A DNA stretch of 64,000 bases from an uncultured Pedobacter sp. (GTDB lineage: Bacteria; Bacteroidota; Bacteroidia; Sphingobacteriales; Sphingobacteriaceae): contig NZ_CAMLIG010000008.1 of NCBI RefSeq assembly GCF_946480185.1, positions 91,962 through 155,961 of the forward strand, read 5' to 3'. The notes below the pieces were generated by a model, which worked only from the letters and a program-made list of their open reading frames with translations, was not told the DNA's origin and did not search any database. Of this stretch, positions 35,460 to 44,577 are shown piece after piece. How positions within the stretch are numbered: position 1 is the first letter of the stretch; every line of letters starts with the position of its first letter. The position numbers and the translations under genes were made by a program.

Positions 35460-37106
35460 ATGAAATTGAGCAACAGTTTATTTGGCATTTTCACAATTGC
35501 AATGTCTTTGCTAGGAGGTGTTTTACATGCGCAAACAAAAGATTACAGTTGGGAAAATCTACCGAAAATAAATCAGCCGGTTTTTAAAACCGATACTTTT
35601 AACGTAGTTGATTTTGGCGCCAGGGCAGATGGGAAAACCTTAAATACCGAAAGTATAAATCAAGCAATTAAAAATTGTAGTGCCAAAGGTGGTGGCGTGG
35701 TGCTTATCCCTTCGGGTTATTGGCTAACTGGTCCCATAAAATTAGAAAGTAATGTAAACCTACATTTGGCTAATAATGCTTTCTTGCAATTTTCTTCGGA
35801 TTTTAATCAGTATAAAATTATCGAGGGAAATTATGAGGGACAACCCTCCGCAAGAAACGAATCGCCAATTATGGCAACCGATGTAGAAAATATTGCGATT
35901 ACCGGCCATGGTATAATTGATGGAAATGGAGACGCGTGGAGAATGGTAGGCAAGGATAAACTGACCGAAGGCGAATGGAAAAAGAAAGTTGCTTCTGGAG
36001 GATTGGTGAGTGACGATGGTAAACTTTGGTTTCCCTCCGCAAAAACAAAAAAAGCGTACCTAGAAAAGAGTTCATTTTTATTAAGTCCGACAAAAAAATT
36101 GAGCGACTTTGAACCTATAAAAGATTATTTAAGACCTAATTTAGTGGTGATTACACGCTGTAACAATATCCTTTTAGAAGGCGTAACTTTTCAAAATTCG
36201 CCGGCTTGGAATCTCCATCCGCTAATGTCAAGCAACCTAACCTTGAGAGGCTTAACCATAAAAAATCCGGATTATGCGCAAAATGGAGATGGAACGGATG
36301 TAGAATCCTGTAAAAATGTTTTGATAGAAAATTGCGTTTATGACGTTGGGGATGATGCCATTTGTATCAAATCTGGAAAAGATGAATCCGGCAGAAGGCG
36401 CAACATGCCAACGGAAAATGTCATTATACGCAATAACAGGGTTTATGCAGGTCACGGAGGTTTCGTGATAGGCAGTGAGATGTCTGGCGGTGCAAGAAAT
36501 ATCTTCGTATCAGACTGTTCTTTTATGGGTACCGATAAAGGTCTTCGTTTTAAAACAGCAAGAGGCAGAGGCGGTGTTGTGGAGAAAATTTATATCAGAG
36601 ATATCAACATGTCAAATATTGGCAACGAAGCCATTTATTTTGATATGTACTATTTTACCAAACCTCCTTTGCCAAATCAGAAAGTACAAATACCTGCGGT
36701 TTCAGTTGAAACCCCTCAGTTTAAAGACATAGAAATCAGCAATGTAGTATGCAATGGGGCACAGAAAGGAATTTTCATTAGAGGATTGCCAGAAATGGCG
36801 GTGAAGAATATAAAAATGGAAGACTTGGTGTTGAATGTAGATTCTGCTATTGAACTGATAGATGCTACGGACATTTCTATCAAAAACGCAAGTTTCGTTG
36901 CGAAAAAGGAGACGAAAAGCATCTATATGGAGAATGGTTCGTCAATTTTATTAGACGGTATAAAATTTAATAAAGGCGATCAAGTTTCTGTTGGAATAAA
37001 TGGAGTTTCATCTAAAACTATTTCACTTAAAAATTTTAATGTGCCTACAAGCAATATCAAAACAACTTTTGGTCACGGTGCAAATGAGAAAGCGATAACC
37101 AAATAA
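35460..37106 (+). CDS. secreted GH28 polygalacturonase-family enzyme
   Basis: 548 aa with a signal peptide (MKLSNSLFGIFTIAMSLLGG). An N-terminal pectate-lyase-3-like start (FNVVDFGARADGKTLNTESI) leads into a right-handed beta helix. GH28 catalytic residues: Asp in NGDGTDVESC, Asp pair in VGDDAICIKSG, His in YAGHGGFVIGSEM and the basic RFKTARGRGG substrate loop. An insertion at ~160-215 (DKLTEGEWKKKVASGG region) is typical of exo-acting or rhamnogalacturonan-type Bacteroidota GH28s. Likely a periplasmic exo-polygalacturonase or rhamnogalacturonan hydrolase. Confidence 0.93.
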   Translation: MKLSNSLFGIFTIAMSLLGGVLHAQTKDYSWENLPKINQPVFKTDTFNVVDFGARADGKTLNTESINQAIKNCSAKGGGVVLIPSGYWLTGPIKLESNVNLHLANNAFLQFSSDFNQYKIIEGNYEGQPSARNESPIMATDVENIAITGHGIIDGNGDAWRMVGKDKLTEGEWKKKVASGGLVSDDGKLWFPSAKTKKAYLEKSSFLLSPTKKLSDFEPIKDYLRPNLVVITRCNNILLEGVTFQNSPAWNLHPLMSSNLTLRGLTIKNPDYAQNGDGTDVESCKNVLIENCVYDVGDDAICIKSGKDESGRRRNMPTENVIIRNNRVYAGHGGFVIGSEMSGGARNIFVSDCSFMGTDKGLRFKTARGRGGVVEKIYIRDINMSNIGNEAIYFDMYYFTKPPLPNQKVQIPAVSVETPQFKDIEISNVVCNGAQKGIFIRGLPEMAVKNIKMEDLVLNVDSAIELIDATDISIKNASFVAKKETKSIYMENGSSILLDGIKFNKGDQVSVGINGVSSKTISLKNFNVPTSNIKTTFGHGANEKAITK

Positions 37107-37117
37107 AAGATCTTAGT

Positions 37118-37241
37118 ATGAGAACTCGTGGTGTATTTTTGTTGTTTGTTGCAAGTATTTCTCAGTCTTTTGCTCAATAAAAACGATAAGCCAGCTACAA
37201 GTTGGAATGGGGCATTGGCTATCGGAAGCAGCATCGAATAA
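37118..37241 (+). pseudogene. remnant of a GH95-type alpha-L-fucosidase gene
   Basis: ATG 37118 opens a 20-residue signal peptide, MRTRGVFLLFVASISQSFAQ, that ends in TAA at 37178. In the next frame the sequence continues without a gap as NKNDKPATSWNGALAIGS, then stops at 37239. The segment DKPATxWNxALxIGxG is the N-terminal signature of GH95 enzymes. So this looks like the first ~40 codons of a frameshifted GH95 gene whose remainder has been deleted. It sits 11 bases after the GH28 stop, where a further enzyme gene would be expected. Confidence 0.5.
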
Positions 37242-37520
37242 TTATGATATTAATAAAATTAAATCATAATATAAATCAATAGAGCTTATTTCATTTAATA
37301 CATGATATTATCTTAAGTTTTAAACGGTATCGTTGCCGGCATCGATTGCGTATTTTTATCTGTACAGTTTACAAAAGCTTTGTAACATTTATGATAAATT
37401 TAAACCAACCAACATAAACTATAAGGTCAGTTTTTTAATGTCAGCCAAACACCACTACATGATTTATGCTGGCAATGATTTGATGTTAAAGAACCGGTCT
37501 TTTAAACTAATTAAACAAAA
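37242..37520. other. AT-rich region upstream of susC
   Basis: 279 bases without a gene. It contains the LacI-type palindrome at 37338-37350 and a weaker single copy of the TTTAAACC element (37399-37406) preceded 20 bases earlier by TTTGTAAC. A short 63-codon frame at 37333-37524 has no domain and is not called. Confidence 0.4.
37338..37350. promoter_or_regulatory. LacI-type operator candidate upstream of susC 1
   Basis: GGCATCGATTGCG with central TCGA, 170 bases before the susC ATG. It overlaps the 8-bp palindrome TGCCGGCA (37334-37341). CGTTGCCGG at 37331 is the reverse complement of CCGGCAACG at 26248, so the similarity to the GH43 upstream site extends beyond the core. Confidence 0.5.
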
Positions 37521-40500
37521 ATGAAGAAAATCTTACTTTTTTATGTGCTATTGCTATTAGGCAGTAGCTCATCGCTTCTTTACGCACAAAGCAGTTCTGT
37601 AAGCGGAAAAATCACCGACAAGCAAACCGGTGAACCTTTAATTGGGGCCGCCATTACCGTAAAAGGAGAAAAATCGAGCACACTTACCGATATAAACGGT
37701 CAGTTTGCTTTAAAGAATTTGCCAAATACGGGCATCTTAACTTTAAACGTGAGCTATTTGGGTTATATAGCCACATCTGTACAAGCAAAACCAAATTCAA
37801 CAGTAAGTCTTCAGCTACAGCCAGATGTCTCTAATTTAAATGAGGTGGTAGTAATTGGTTACGGAACCACTAAAAGAAAGGATTTAACGGGTGCGGTTTC
37901 TTCGGTTTCGGGAAAGGACATAGCGGCTGTTCCTGTGGCTAATGCGGCTCAGGCTCTGGCCGGTAAGCTTCCGGGTGTAAACGTAGTTTCTCAAGACGGT
38001 CGTCCGGATGCTGCGATTTCCATCAGGGTGCGTGGAGGCGGTTCGATATCGCAAAGCAACGAGCCTTTATTTATAGTTGATGGTTTTCCGGTAGGTTCCA
38101 TCAGCGATATCCCTGGCGATCAGATTGAAAGTATAGATGTTTTAAAAGACGCATCTTCAACTGCAATTTACGGAGCTAGAGGAGCAAACGGTGTAATTAT
38201 AGTAACCACTAAAAGTGCAAAAGCCGGTAAGCTTACAATAAGTTATGACGGTTACGGTAAATTCAATACCCCGGTTAAATACCAAGAAACCATGAACGCT
38301 TATGATTACATCGCTTATAACTGGGCGTATGCAAAGGCAATAAGCGATTCCTATGCACAAACTTGGGCTAAACTATGGGGCATTGGCGATTTTGCATCTA
38401 CTTACAATAACCCGGATGGGATAGATCATTACAAAAATGTTAGTGCAACAAATTACGCAAAACAGGCTTATAATGAATCTTTTTCTCAAAGCCATAATGT
38501 TAACATTAGTTCTGGTACAGAAAAAACAAAGTTCCTTTTAGCATTGAACAACATTAATGAAGACGGAATGAAAGTCAATTCTTATTTTAAAAGAACCAAT
38601 GTTTCGTTAAAATTAGATCAGGCTTTGGCTAAAACTTTAAATTTTTCTTTAGATACTAGATATACTGACATCAACTCGGTAAGTAACGAAGGTACTACTA
38701 ACGGAAAAGGTTCCATTCTATCCTCTTCTTATACTTTTAGACCAATTGCAACTTCAGATGTTTTGGGGGATTTAAATCCCTTAACTAACACTCAACTTGG
38801 TTTTTATGATAACGTATTACAAGACGCATATAACCCGGTTGCCCGAATGAAAGATTATATTCCAGAAAACAGAAACAGAGCTTTAAGAGCAAATACCGCT
38901 CTTAGCTGGGAAGTTATAAAAGGTTTAACTGCCCGTACCGATTTGGGTTTAAATACAAACTGGAATTTAAACAGAACCTGGAGCGGTGCAATTTATAATG
39001 ATTATTTTGATACCCAAGGAAACAAAACCTACAGTGGAAACGCATCAATTAGCAACAGCCAAGGATGGAATTTGCGCTGGTCAAACACCTTAAATTATCA
39101 AGTACAAGGTTTGGGTAAAAAGCATTCGTTGAATTTATTGGCCGGTCAAGAGGTAACCAACTCAGGTTCCCAAGGGATCTCGATATTTGGGAATAAATAC
39201 CCTACTTCGTTTGATAAAGACCGGGCTTTTGCAATTATGGACCAGTACTTATCAGATCCTAACGCAGTTAATTCGGGCATTAGTTCTTCATCGGGCACAC
39301 CAAACAGGTTATTATCCTATTTCGGAAGGGCAAACTACTCCCTATCAGATAAATACCTTTTTACAGCTACTTTCAGGGCAGATGGTTCATCAAAGTTTGC
39401 ACCTAATAGAAAGTGGGGTTATTTTCCTGCAGGAGCGGTTGCATGGAGAATGTCTGAAGAAGATTTCCTGAAAAATGTAGATTGGCTCGATAACTTGAAA
39501 GTAAGATTTTCATACGGTGCCGTTGGTAACGATGGTATTAATGACAACCTGTGGAACTTCAACTGGAAATCAAGCGGCTTATCCGGTTACTCTATAAATG
39601 AGAATGCGCAGGTAGCTTATAACCCCGGCAGTGATGACATGCCAAACCCTAATTTAAAGTGGGAAACCACAATTACCCGTAATTTAGGTTTTGATTTTGG
39701 ATTTTTTAAAGGCAAAATATACGGTTCCTTAGAATTGTATAAAAATAACACTAAAGACCTTTTAATGCGCACACCCGCCAGCCCTTACAGTGGTTTTGCC
39801 TTTACAAATGAAAATGTTGGAAGCACAAGTAACAGAGGTATTGAACTCGGTTTAGCTTCTGATATCATCCGGAAAGAAAACTTCAATTTAAATGTAGGCC
39901 TTAACCTTAACATCAATAGAGGTAAAATTGACGAATTGGCGCCGGGCGTAAATGGTTTGTATAAATCACAGTGGGGATCTACCATGACCCAACCTAACAC
40001 CGGAGACTATATATTTAAAGTTGGTAGCCCTGTTGGTTTAGTGAGAGGTTATACCTATGAAGGTTGGTATAACGTTGATGATTTTAACTACGCAGGAGGA
40101 ATTTATACGCTTAAAACCGGAGTGCCAGATATTGCATCGGGTATTATAGGGACAGTTTACGGTACAAATGCCCATAAGCCGGGCGGACAGGTTGCTTATC
40201 CAGGCGTTGTTAAGTTTAAAGATATCAGCGGTCCAAACGGTGTTCCAGATGGTAAAATAGATGAAAATGATGTAACCGTAATTGGAAACATGAACCCCAA
40301 ATATACAGGCGGTTTAAACATTGGAGGCAATTATAAAAACTTTGATTTCCGTTTGGATTTTAACTGGAGTGTAGGCAATAAAGTTTATAATGCAGATTAT
40401 CTAGCTGCATTTTACGGAAGTAAAGAAGATGGTTTATACAAAAACCGTTTAAATTATCTTTCAACTTCTTACAAAATATATGGTATCCAGAACGACCAAG

Positions 40501-40865
40501 TTGTTCCCGTTACAGATCCGGCAGCACTAACAGCTTTAAATGCAAATGCAACTACTTTTCTGCCTTATCAAGAAAACCCTGTGGCCTCAACATTAGGCAT
40601 TCAGGACGGCTCCTATCTGAGGTTAAATACTGTAACAATTGGTTATCAGCTGCCAAAAACCCTGGGCAGTAAAGTAGGCTTAAGCAAACTGCGCATTTAT
40701 GGTTCGGTATATAATGCTTTATTGTTTACAAATTATAAAGGCATGGATCCGGATGTAAACACAAACACAAGTCAAGGTGGTGCACAGTACCCTACAACTG
40801 GTTTAGATTGGGGCTCATATCCAAGAGCTCGGTCATTTGTTATTGGTTTAAATGCACAGTTTTAA
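37521..40865 (+). CDS. SusC/RagA-family TonB-linked outer-membrane protein 1
   Basis: 1114 aa. Signal peptide (MKKILLFYVLLLLGSSSSLL), N-terminal carboxypeptidase-regulatory-like domain (GKITDKQTGEPLIGAAITVK), TonB box region (LNEVVVIGYGTTKRKDLTG), plug domain with IRVRGGGSISQSNEPLFIVD and a large barrel ending in NAQF. It imports oligosaccharides together with the SusD lipoprotein encoded 12-18 bases downstream. It is distinct in length and sequence from the second SusC at 44645, so the two pairs probably take different pectin fragments. Confidence 0.96.
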   Translation: MKKILLFYVLLLLGSSSSLLYAQSSSVSGKITDKQTGEPLIGAAITVKGEKSSTLTDINGQFALKNLPNTGILTLNVSYLGYIATSVQAKPNSTVSLQLQPDVSNLNEVVVIGYGTTKRKDLTGAVSSVSGKDIAAVPVANAAQALAGKLPGVNVVSQDGRPDAAISIRVRGGGSISQSNEPLFIVDGFPVGSISDIPGDQIESIDVLKDASSTAIYGARGANGVIIVTTKSAKAGKLTISYDGYGKFNTPVKYQETMNAYDYIAYNWAYAKAISDSYAQTWAKLWGIGDFASTYNNPDGIDHYKNVSATNYAKQAYNESFSQSHNVNISSGTEKTKFLLALNNINEDGMKVNSYFKRTNVSLKLDQALAKTLNFSLDTRYTDINSVSNEGTTNGKGSILSSSYTFRPIATSDVLGDLNPLTNTQLGFYDNVLQDAYNPVARMKDYIPENRNRALRANTALSWEVIKGLTARTDLGLNTNWNLNRTWSGAIYNDYFDTQGNKTYSGNASISNSQGWNLRWSNTLNYQVQGLGKKHSLNLLAGQEVTNSGSQGISIFGNKYPTSFDKDRAFAIMDQYLSDPNAVNSGISSSSGTPNRLLSYFGRANYSLSDKYLFTATFRADGSSKFAPNRKWGYFPAGAVAWRMSEEDFLKNVDWLDNLKVRFSYGAVGNDGINDNLWNFNWKSSGLSGYSINENAQVAYNPGSDDMPNPNLKWETTITRNLGFDFGFFKGKIYGSLELYKNNTKDLLMRTPASPYSGFAFTNENVGSTSNRGIELGLASDIIRKENFNLNVGLNLNINRGKIDELAPGVNGLYKSQWGSTMTQPNTGDYIFKVGSPVGLVRGYTYEGWYNVDDFNYAGGIYTLKTGVPDIASGIIGTVYGTNAHKPGGQVAYPGVVKFKDISGPNGVPDGKIDENDVTVIGNMNPKYTGGLNIGGNYKNFDFRLDFNWSVGNKVYNADYLAAFYGSKEDGLYKNRLNYLSTSYKIYGIQNDQVVPVTDPAALTALNANATTFLPYQENPVASTLGIQDGSYLRLNTVTIGYQLPKTLGSKVGLSKLRIYGSVYNALLFTNYKGMDPDVNTNTSQGGAQYPTTGLDWGSYPRARSFVIGLNAQF

Positions 40866-40883
40866 TTTTTAAATTGAATGATT

Positions 40884-42986
40884 ATGAAAAAGATATTTTG
40901 TTTCATACTAGGGGTTTTATTGTTCGCTAACCTCTCTTGTAAAAAGGATTATTTAGACGCAACAGCGTTGTCTAAAGTCGATCAGAATTTTGTTTTCTCT
41001 TCTCCGGAGGAGGCTTATAAAGTTGTTGTAGGTTGTTATGATATTTGGAGATCGGCCAACAACGGTCTTTTTTACGATATCGATGTGGTAGGTTCCGACT
41101 CGGAGTGCCATCCAGAAACTTATGATGCGCAAACACGTCATATCCCAGAAGGCCTTTACGCAACTGAAATCCCTATCGATTATGCGAACTCAGCCAATCT
41201 GATCTTAGATCTATACAAATTGATCAACCGTTCCAATATTGTCATGCAGTCCATTTCCGAAAATGCAGATTATCAATTGGCTGTGAAAAACAATACGGTA
41301 AATAGCTGGACACAGCTCTACGGCGAAGCAGCAACATTTAGGGCATACAGTTACTTTAACTTAATTAAGTATTTTGGAGATGTTCCTTATTTTACTGAAC
41401 CTATTTATGTTAAAAGCCAAACCGATGGAACTAAACTGGTATCGAGAGACGTGATTTACGATGGCGAAATCGCGAATTTAGAAAAAGTAGCCCCGTTGAT
41501 GTACATATTAGGGCAAGGAAATATCAATGCCGAGCGTTTTTCAAGAACATTTGTTGAAGCTTTTATAGGAAAAATGGCATTGTTTGCCGGAGGTTACAGT
41601 TTAAGGCGTACTGATTTTGATTATGGAAATGTAACATTTGAAAAGTTAGGTACTGAAAAATGGAATGCAAAATATGTTCGTAGGTCTGATTATAAAAATT
41701 ATTATACCATAGCAGAAACACATTTTAAAAATGCATTGCAGTATGCAGGTTCAGCATATTTAATTACAGCTGATACACGTGGGGCAGGCTACAATAATCC
41801 CTTCCAATACAATTTCCAGTACAACATGAACTTGGCGGTAAGTCCAGAATCCTTATACGAAGTAGGAATTACCAGAGCAAATGGAGTAAGTGAGCGTCCT
41901 TATGCTTTTGGTCGTCCTTCTGGCGGAGGAAGTTCTAATGCATTCCCGTGTAAATCATACGGACAAAGCCGTATTTCCCCATCTTTCTATTATGGTGATT
42001 ATGATCCTGCAGATTTAAGGAGAGACGTAACAGCTACTGTAACTGTTAATTCTGGAGCATGCTCAGAGAAAATGGTTTCTTTTACTCCAGGTTCAAGAGA
42101 TAAAGGCGGTTTGCCAAACAATAAGTGGGATGAAAGTAGGATGGCAAACCCTTATACAGCATCTCAGCGTAGCTCCGGCATAAATTGGGTACAAATGAGA
42201 ATGGCCGATGTGATTTTAATGCTTGCCGAAACAGAGGCAGAGTTAGGCGAGGAAGGACCGGCAAAATCCGAGCTAACTAAAGTACGTAGCAGGGCCTTTT
42301 CTACCGCAGATCAGCCAATAAAAGTAACCGCTTATATTGCCACTTTAACTGGTGACGCCTTAAAAGAAGCAATCCAACAAGAACGTAAATTGGAATTTGC
42401 AGGAGAAGGTCTTCGCCGTTATGATTTAATTAGAACCGGTAAATTGCCAGCTAAAATTAAAGCCGTGAGAGACCAGCAGATTGCAATGGTAGCTGGTTTA
42501 AAAGCAAACGGCTATTATACTTTTCCTAATGGAAATATCATTTCAAACTATATTTACGTAAAAGCGGTTAACGTAGCAGATTTGGGCATGACCAAAATGC
42601 TTACCACCTCTACCGATGTTGCATCTACAGATCCAACTTATCCGGTTAAATTTCCGGGATGGAGAGGCAATTGCGACCTTTGGACAGCAAACGGTTTTAC
42701 CGCAGTATCTGGAAACAGAAATTTGGCGATAAAAGGCTTGTTCAGATATATCGATCCTTCAGGGTTAGAAGCAGCTTCGCTTATAGCTGCGGGCTACAAA
42801 AAAACGAACTGGGGTGCAGATATTGTAGCTAATGAAGCACAGTATACTACCAATGTGTTTAAAGGGTATCCAGATAGTTATGTAAGTTCAGGTGTCCCTC
42901 CAAGATATCTGTTCCCTCTATCTTCTGCAACAATAAGCCAATCAAATGGGCTTATCACAAACGGATATGGGTTCTCCCAAAACTAA
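40884..42986 (+). CDS. SusD/RagB-family lipoprotein 1
   Basis: 700 aa from ATG 40884 (MKKIFCFILGVLLFANLSCK). An ATG two codons earlier (40878) is possible. Lipobox NLSC gives a surface-exposed lipoprotein. SusD features include the TPR-like N-terminal half (YDIWRSANNG, GEAATFRAYSYFNLIKYFGD), INWVQMRMADVILMLAETEA and the C-terminal RKLEFAGEGLRRYDLIRTGK. It forms the substrate-binding lid of the SusC channel. At ~700 residues it is longer than most SusDs (500-600), with extra sequence near the C-terminus. A strong terminator follows. Confidence 0.95.
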   Translation: MKKIFCFILGVLLFANLSCKKDYLDATALSKVDQNFVFSSPEEAYKVVVGCYDIWRSANNGLFYDIDVVGSDSECHPETYDAQTRHIPEGLYATEIPIDYANSANLILDLYKLINRSNIVMQSISENADYQLAVKNNTVNSWTQLYGEAATFRAYSYFNLIKYFGDVPYFTEPIYVKSQTDGTKLVSRDVIYDGEIANLEKVAPLMYILGQGNINAERFSRTFVEAFIGKMALFAGGYSLRRTDFDYGNVTFEKLGTEKWNAKYVRRSDYKNYYTIAETHFKNALQYAGSAYLITADTRGAGYNNPFQYNFQYNMNLAVSPESLYEVGITRANGVSERPYAFGRPSGGGSSNAFPCKSYGQSRISPSFYYGDYDPADLRRDVTATVTVNSGACSEKMVSFTPGSRDKGGLPNNKWDESRMANPYTASQRSSGINWVQMRMADVILMLAETEAELGEEGPAKSELTKVRSRAFSTADQPIKVTAYIATLTGDALKEAIQQERKLEFAGEGLRRYDLIRTGKLPAKIKAVRDQQIAMVAGLKANGYYTFPNGNIISNYIYVKAVNVADLGMTKMLTTSTDVASTDPTYPVKFPGWRGNCDLWTANGFTAVSGNRNLAIKGLFRYIDPSGLEAASLIAAGYKKTNWGADIVANEAQYTTNVFKGYPDSYVSSGVPPRYLFPLSSATISQSNGLITNGYGFSQN

Positions 42987-42990
42987 TGTT

Positions 42991-43027
42991 AAGAGAGGCT
43001 ACTTGAAAAGGTAGCCTCTCTTTTTTT
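42991..43027 (+). terminator. Rho-independent terminator after SusCD 1
   Basis: Perfect 12-bp stem AAGAGAGGCTAC (42991-43002) / GTAGCCTCTCTT (43011-43022), 8-base loop, then T7. It separates the first SusCD unit from the LacI gene. Confidence 0.9.
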
Positions 43028-43229
43028 ATATCCCAATTTTCTCTCTCTATAATATAATTAAATTAGCCTTTGAAACTGCTTGCTATTCTCAATAAAAGCA
43101 AGAAAATAGCTCGTTAAAGAAAAGGGTTTTTAATAAATTTCTTTACCAGAAAACATAAACCTCTAATTTAGTTCGGGGGGGTGGTAATTCAATTTAAAAC
43201 TACTTATAGCCTTTTCTAACCCCATTTTT

Positions 43230-43265
43230 ACCGAAATTTGAACCAATTATACCAAAATTTAAACC
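43230..43265 (+). promoter_or_regulatory. tandem direct repeat, candidate HTCS binding site B
   Basis: ACCGAAATTTGAACC (43230-43244) and ACCAAAATTTAAACC (43251-43265), start-to-start 21 bp. Same consensus (AYCRRAWTTTRAACC) and spacing as site A at 34354-34389. A -7 element begins 21 bases after it. Confidence 0.6.
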
Positions 43266-43285
43266 CTGTTTTTAAGCCTTAAACA

Positions 43286-43293
43286 TAAGTTTG
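43286..43293 (+). promoter_or_regulatory. -7 promoter element upstream of lacI-type gene
   Basis: TAAGTTTG, exact TAnnTTTG, 21 bases after repeat site B. The matching distance at site A is 32 bases, a difference of about one helical turn. Confidence 0.5.
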
Positions 43294-43479
43294 TTAAACC
43301 ATGCTAAACTTAAATTAGGCATCCAAAATTATAGACTGCTTTTAATATATTTTTTCAATCGCCTAATCTCGCTGATGGAAAAATTGTGTCCTTAATTTTT
43401 TTGAGATGCAATACATGGAGTAAAGTTGGGGCAACTAAATTTAGTCACCTAACACTAGTTAAATCTAAAACAAGAAATT

Positions 43480-44481
43480 ATGTATAAACCAAATACCTTA
43501 AAAGATATTGCGGATGGCTTGGGTTTGTCAGTTTCTACTGTTTCCAGAGCGCTTTCAGATAATTATCAGATTAGTGAGAAAACTAAGAGGAGAGTAAATG
43601 AAGAGGCGATAAAGATAAACTTTAAACGTAACCCTTTTGCGAGAAGCCTTAAAAGCGTTAGAAATTATTCTTTAGGCGTAATAGTCTCTAGTGTTAATAA
43701 TCCCTTTTTTTCGCAGGTGATAGACGGTATTGAGTCTGTTGCTTATAAAAATGGATACCACGTAATTATTACTCAAACTCACGAGTCTTCTGTACGTGAA
43801 GCAGAAAACATCAGACATCTAATGGAAAGCAGAGTTGATGGGATTTTGTTGTCACTGGCAGCAGGCACAAAAAACTACAGTCATATTTTGGAATACCAGC
43901 GCTCCGGGAATCCCATTGTGTTTTTTGATAGAGTGATGAAAGATGGTAAATCGCACAAAGTAGTGAGTGACAATTTTAAAGGGGCTTACCAAGGGACAAC
44001 TCAATTGATAAGAGGTGGTTGCCAAAAGATTCTGTTTTTAGGTTCAGTGTACTACCTTTCAATTATTGAACAAAGAAGACTGGGATATCAACAAGCACTC
44101 ATTAATAATGATATCCAAGTAGAAGAATCTCTTATAAGATATTGTGGTTGCACTGTAGATTATGCAAATACTATCGAAAATATTCTAATTGAATTAATGA
44201 ACTCTGACCATAAACCCGATGCAATTTTTACAGCATGCGAAAACAGCACATTTGGGAGTTTGCAGGCACTTAAAAAATTAAAGCTTGAAAATGAAATTAA
44301 AGTTGTTGGTTTTAGCAATACCGATGTTTCTGACCTCATAAACCCTTTGTCGAATTTTATCAAGCAAAGCGCTTTTACAATGGGATGTATAGCCACTTCA
44401 CAGTTAATTCGTTCAATTGAAAATGAGCGAAGTAACCAGAACTATGAAACGATTACACTTGAAACGATTTTAGGAAATTAA
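43480..44481 (+). CDS. LacI-family transcriptional regulator
   Basis: 333 aa. N-terminal LacI helix-turn-helix and hinge helix (LKDIADGLGLSVSTVSRALS, then RNPFARSLKS), followed by a type 1 periplasmic-binding-like sensor domain (YSLGVIVSSVNNPFFSQVID, RVDGILLSLAAGT, VVGFSNTDVSDLINP). Cytosolic; it should respond to an imported sugar or a breakdown product and act on operators with central CG. Three such palindromes occur upstream of GH43 and both susC genes. It sits between the two SusCD pairs, 163 bases upstream of the second. It makes this locus doubly regulated, with the HTCS sensing in the periplasm and LacI in the cytosol. Confidence 0.94.
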   Translation: MYKPNTLKDIADGLGLSVSTVSRALSDNYQISEKTKRRVNEEAIKINFKRNPFARSLKSVRNYSLGVIVSSVNNPFFSQVIDGIESVAYKNGYHVIITQTHESSVREAENIRHLMESRVDGILLSLAAGTKNYSHILEYQRSGNPIVFFDRVMKDGKSHKVVSDNFKGAYQGTTQLIRGGCQKILFLGSVYYLSIIEQRRLGYQQALINNDIQVEESLIRYCGCTVDYANTIENILIELMNSDHKPDAIFTACENSTFGSLQALKKLKLENEIKVVGFSNTDVSDLINPLSNFIKQSAFTMGCIATSQLIRSIENERSNQNYETITLETILGN

Positions 44482-44516
44482 CAAATTTTAATAATAGTTA
44501 CCGTGTGTGGTTTCGG

Positions 44517-44565
44517 TATTAACCACAGAAAATTAAACCAATTAAATATAAACCAAGTTATACCA
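44517..44565 (+). repeat. phased ACC repeats upstream of susC 2
   Basis: AACCA occurs at 44521, 44536 and 44551, i.e. every 15 bases, each preceded by an A/T-rich half (TATTAACC, ATTAAACC, TATAAACC), followed by TACCA at 44561. The element resembles the right half of the HTCS-like repeat but has different spacing. Confidence 0.35.
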
Positions 44566-44577
44566 AGTAAAGAAAGT

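Larger units (their letters stand above)
43028..43479. other. 452-base regulatory region upstream of lacI-type gene
   Basis: No coding frame. It holds a G7 tract (43175-43181), the tandem HTCS-like repeats (43230-43265), an exact -7 element (43286-43293) and a 12-bp palindrome ACTAAATTTAGT (43434-43445) 35 bases before the LacI start. A promoter at 43286 would give a leader of ~180 bases. Confidence 0.5.

Noticed and set aside
37333..37524. 63-codon frame before susC
   Set aside because: No domain or signal, lies in a promoter region with operator-like sites, and overlaps the susC start.
43175..43181. G7 tract as a phase-variation switch
   Set aside because: It is in an intergenic region away from the -7 element and only seven bases long, so there is no good case for slipped-strand switching.
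43434..43445. Palindrome ACTAAATTTAGT before the LacI gene
   Set aside because: It is perfect, but AT-rich, has no central CG and no second copy in the window, so I do not call it an operator.
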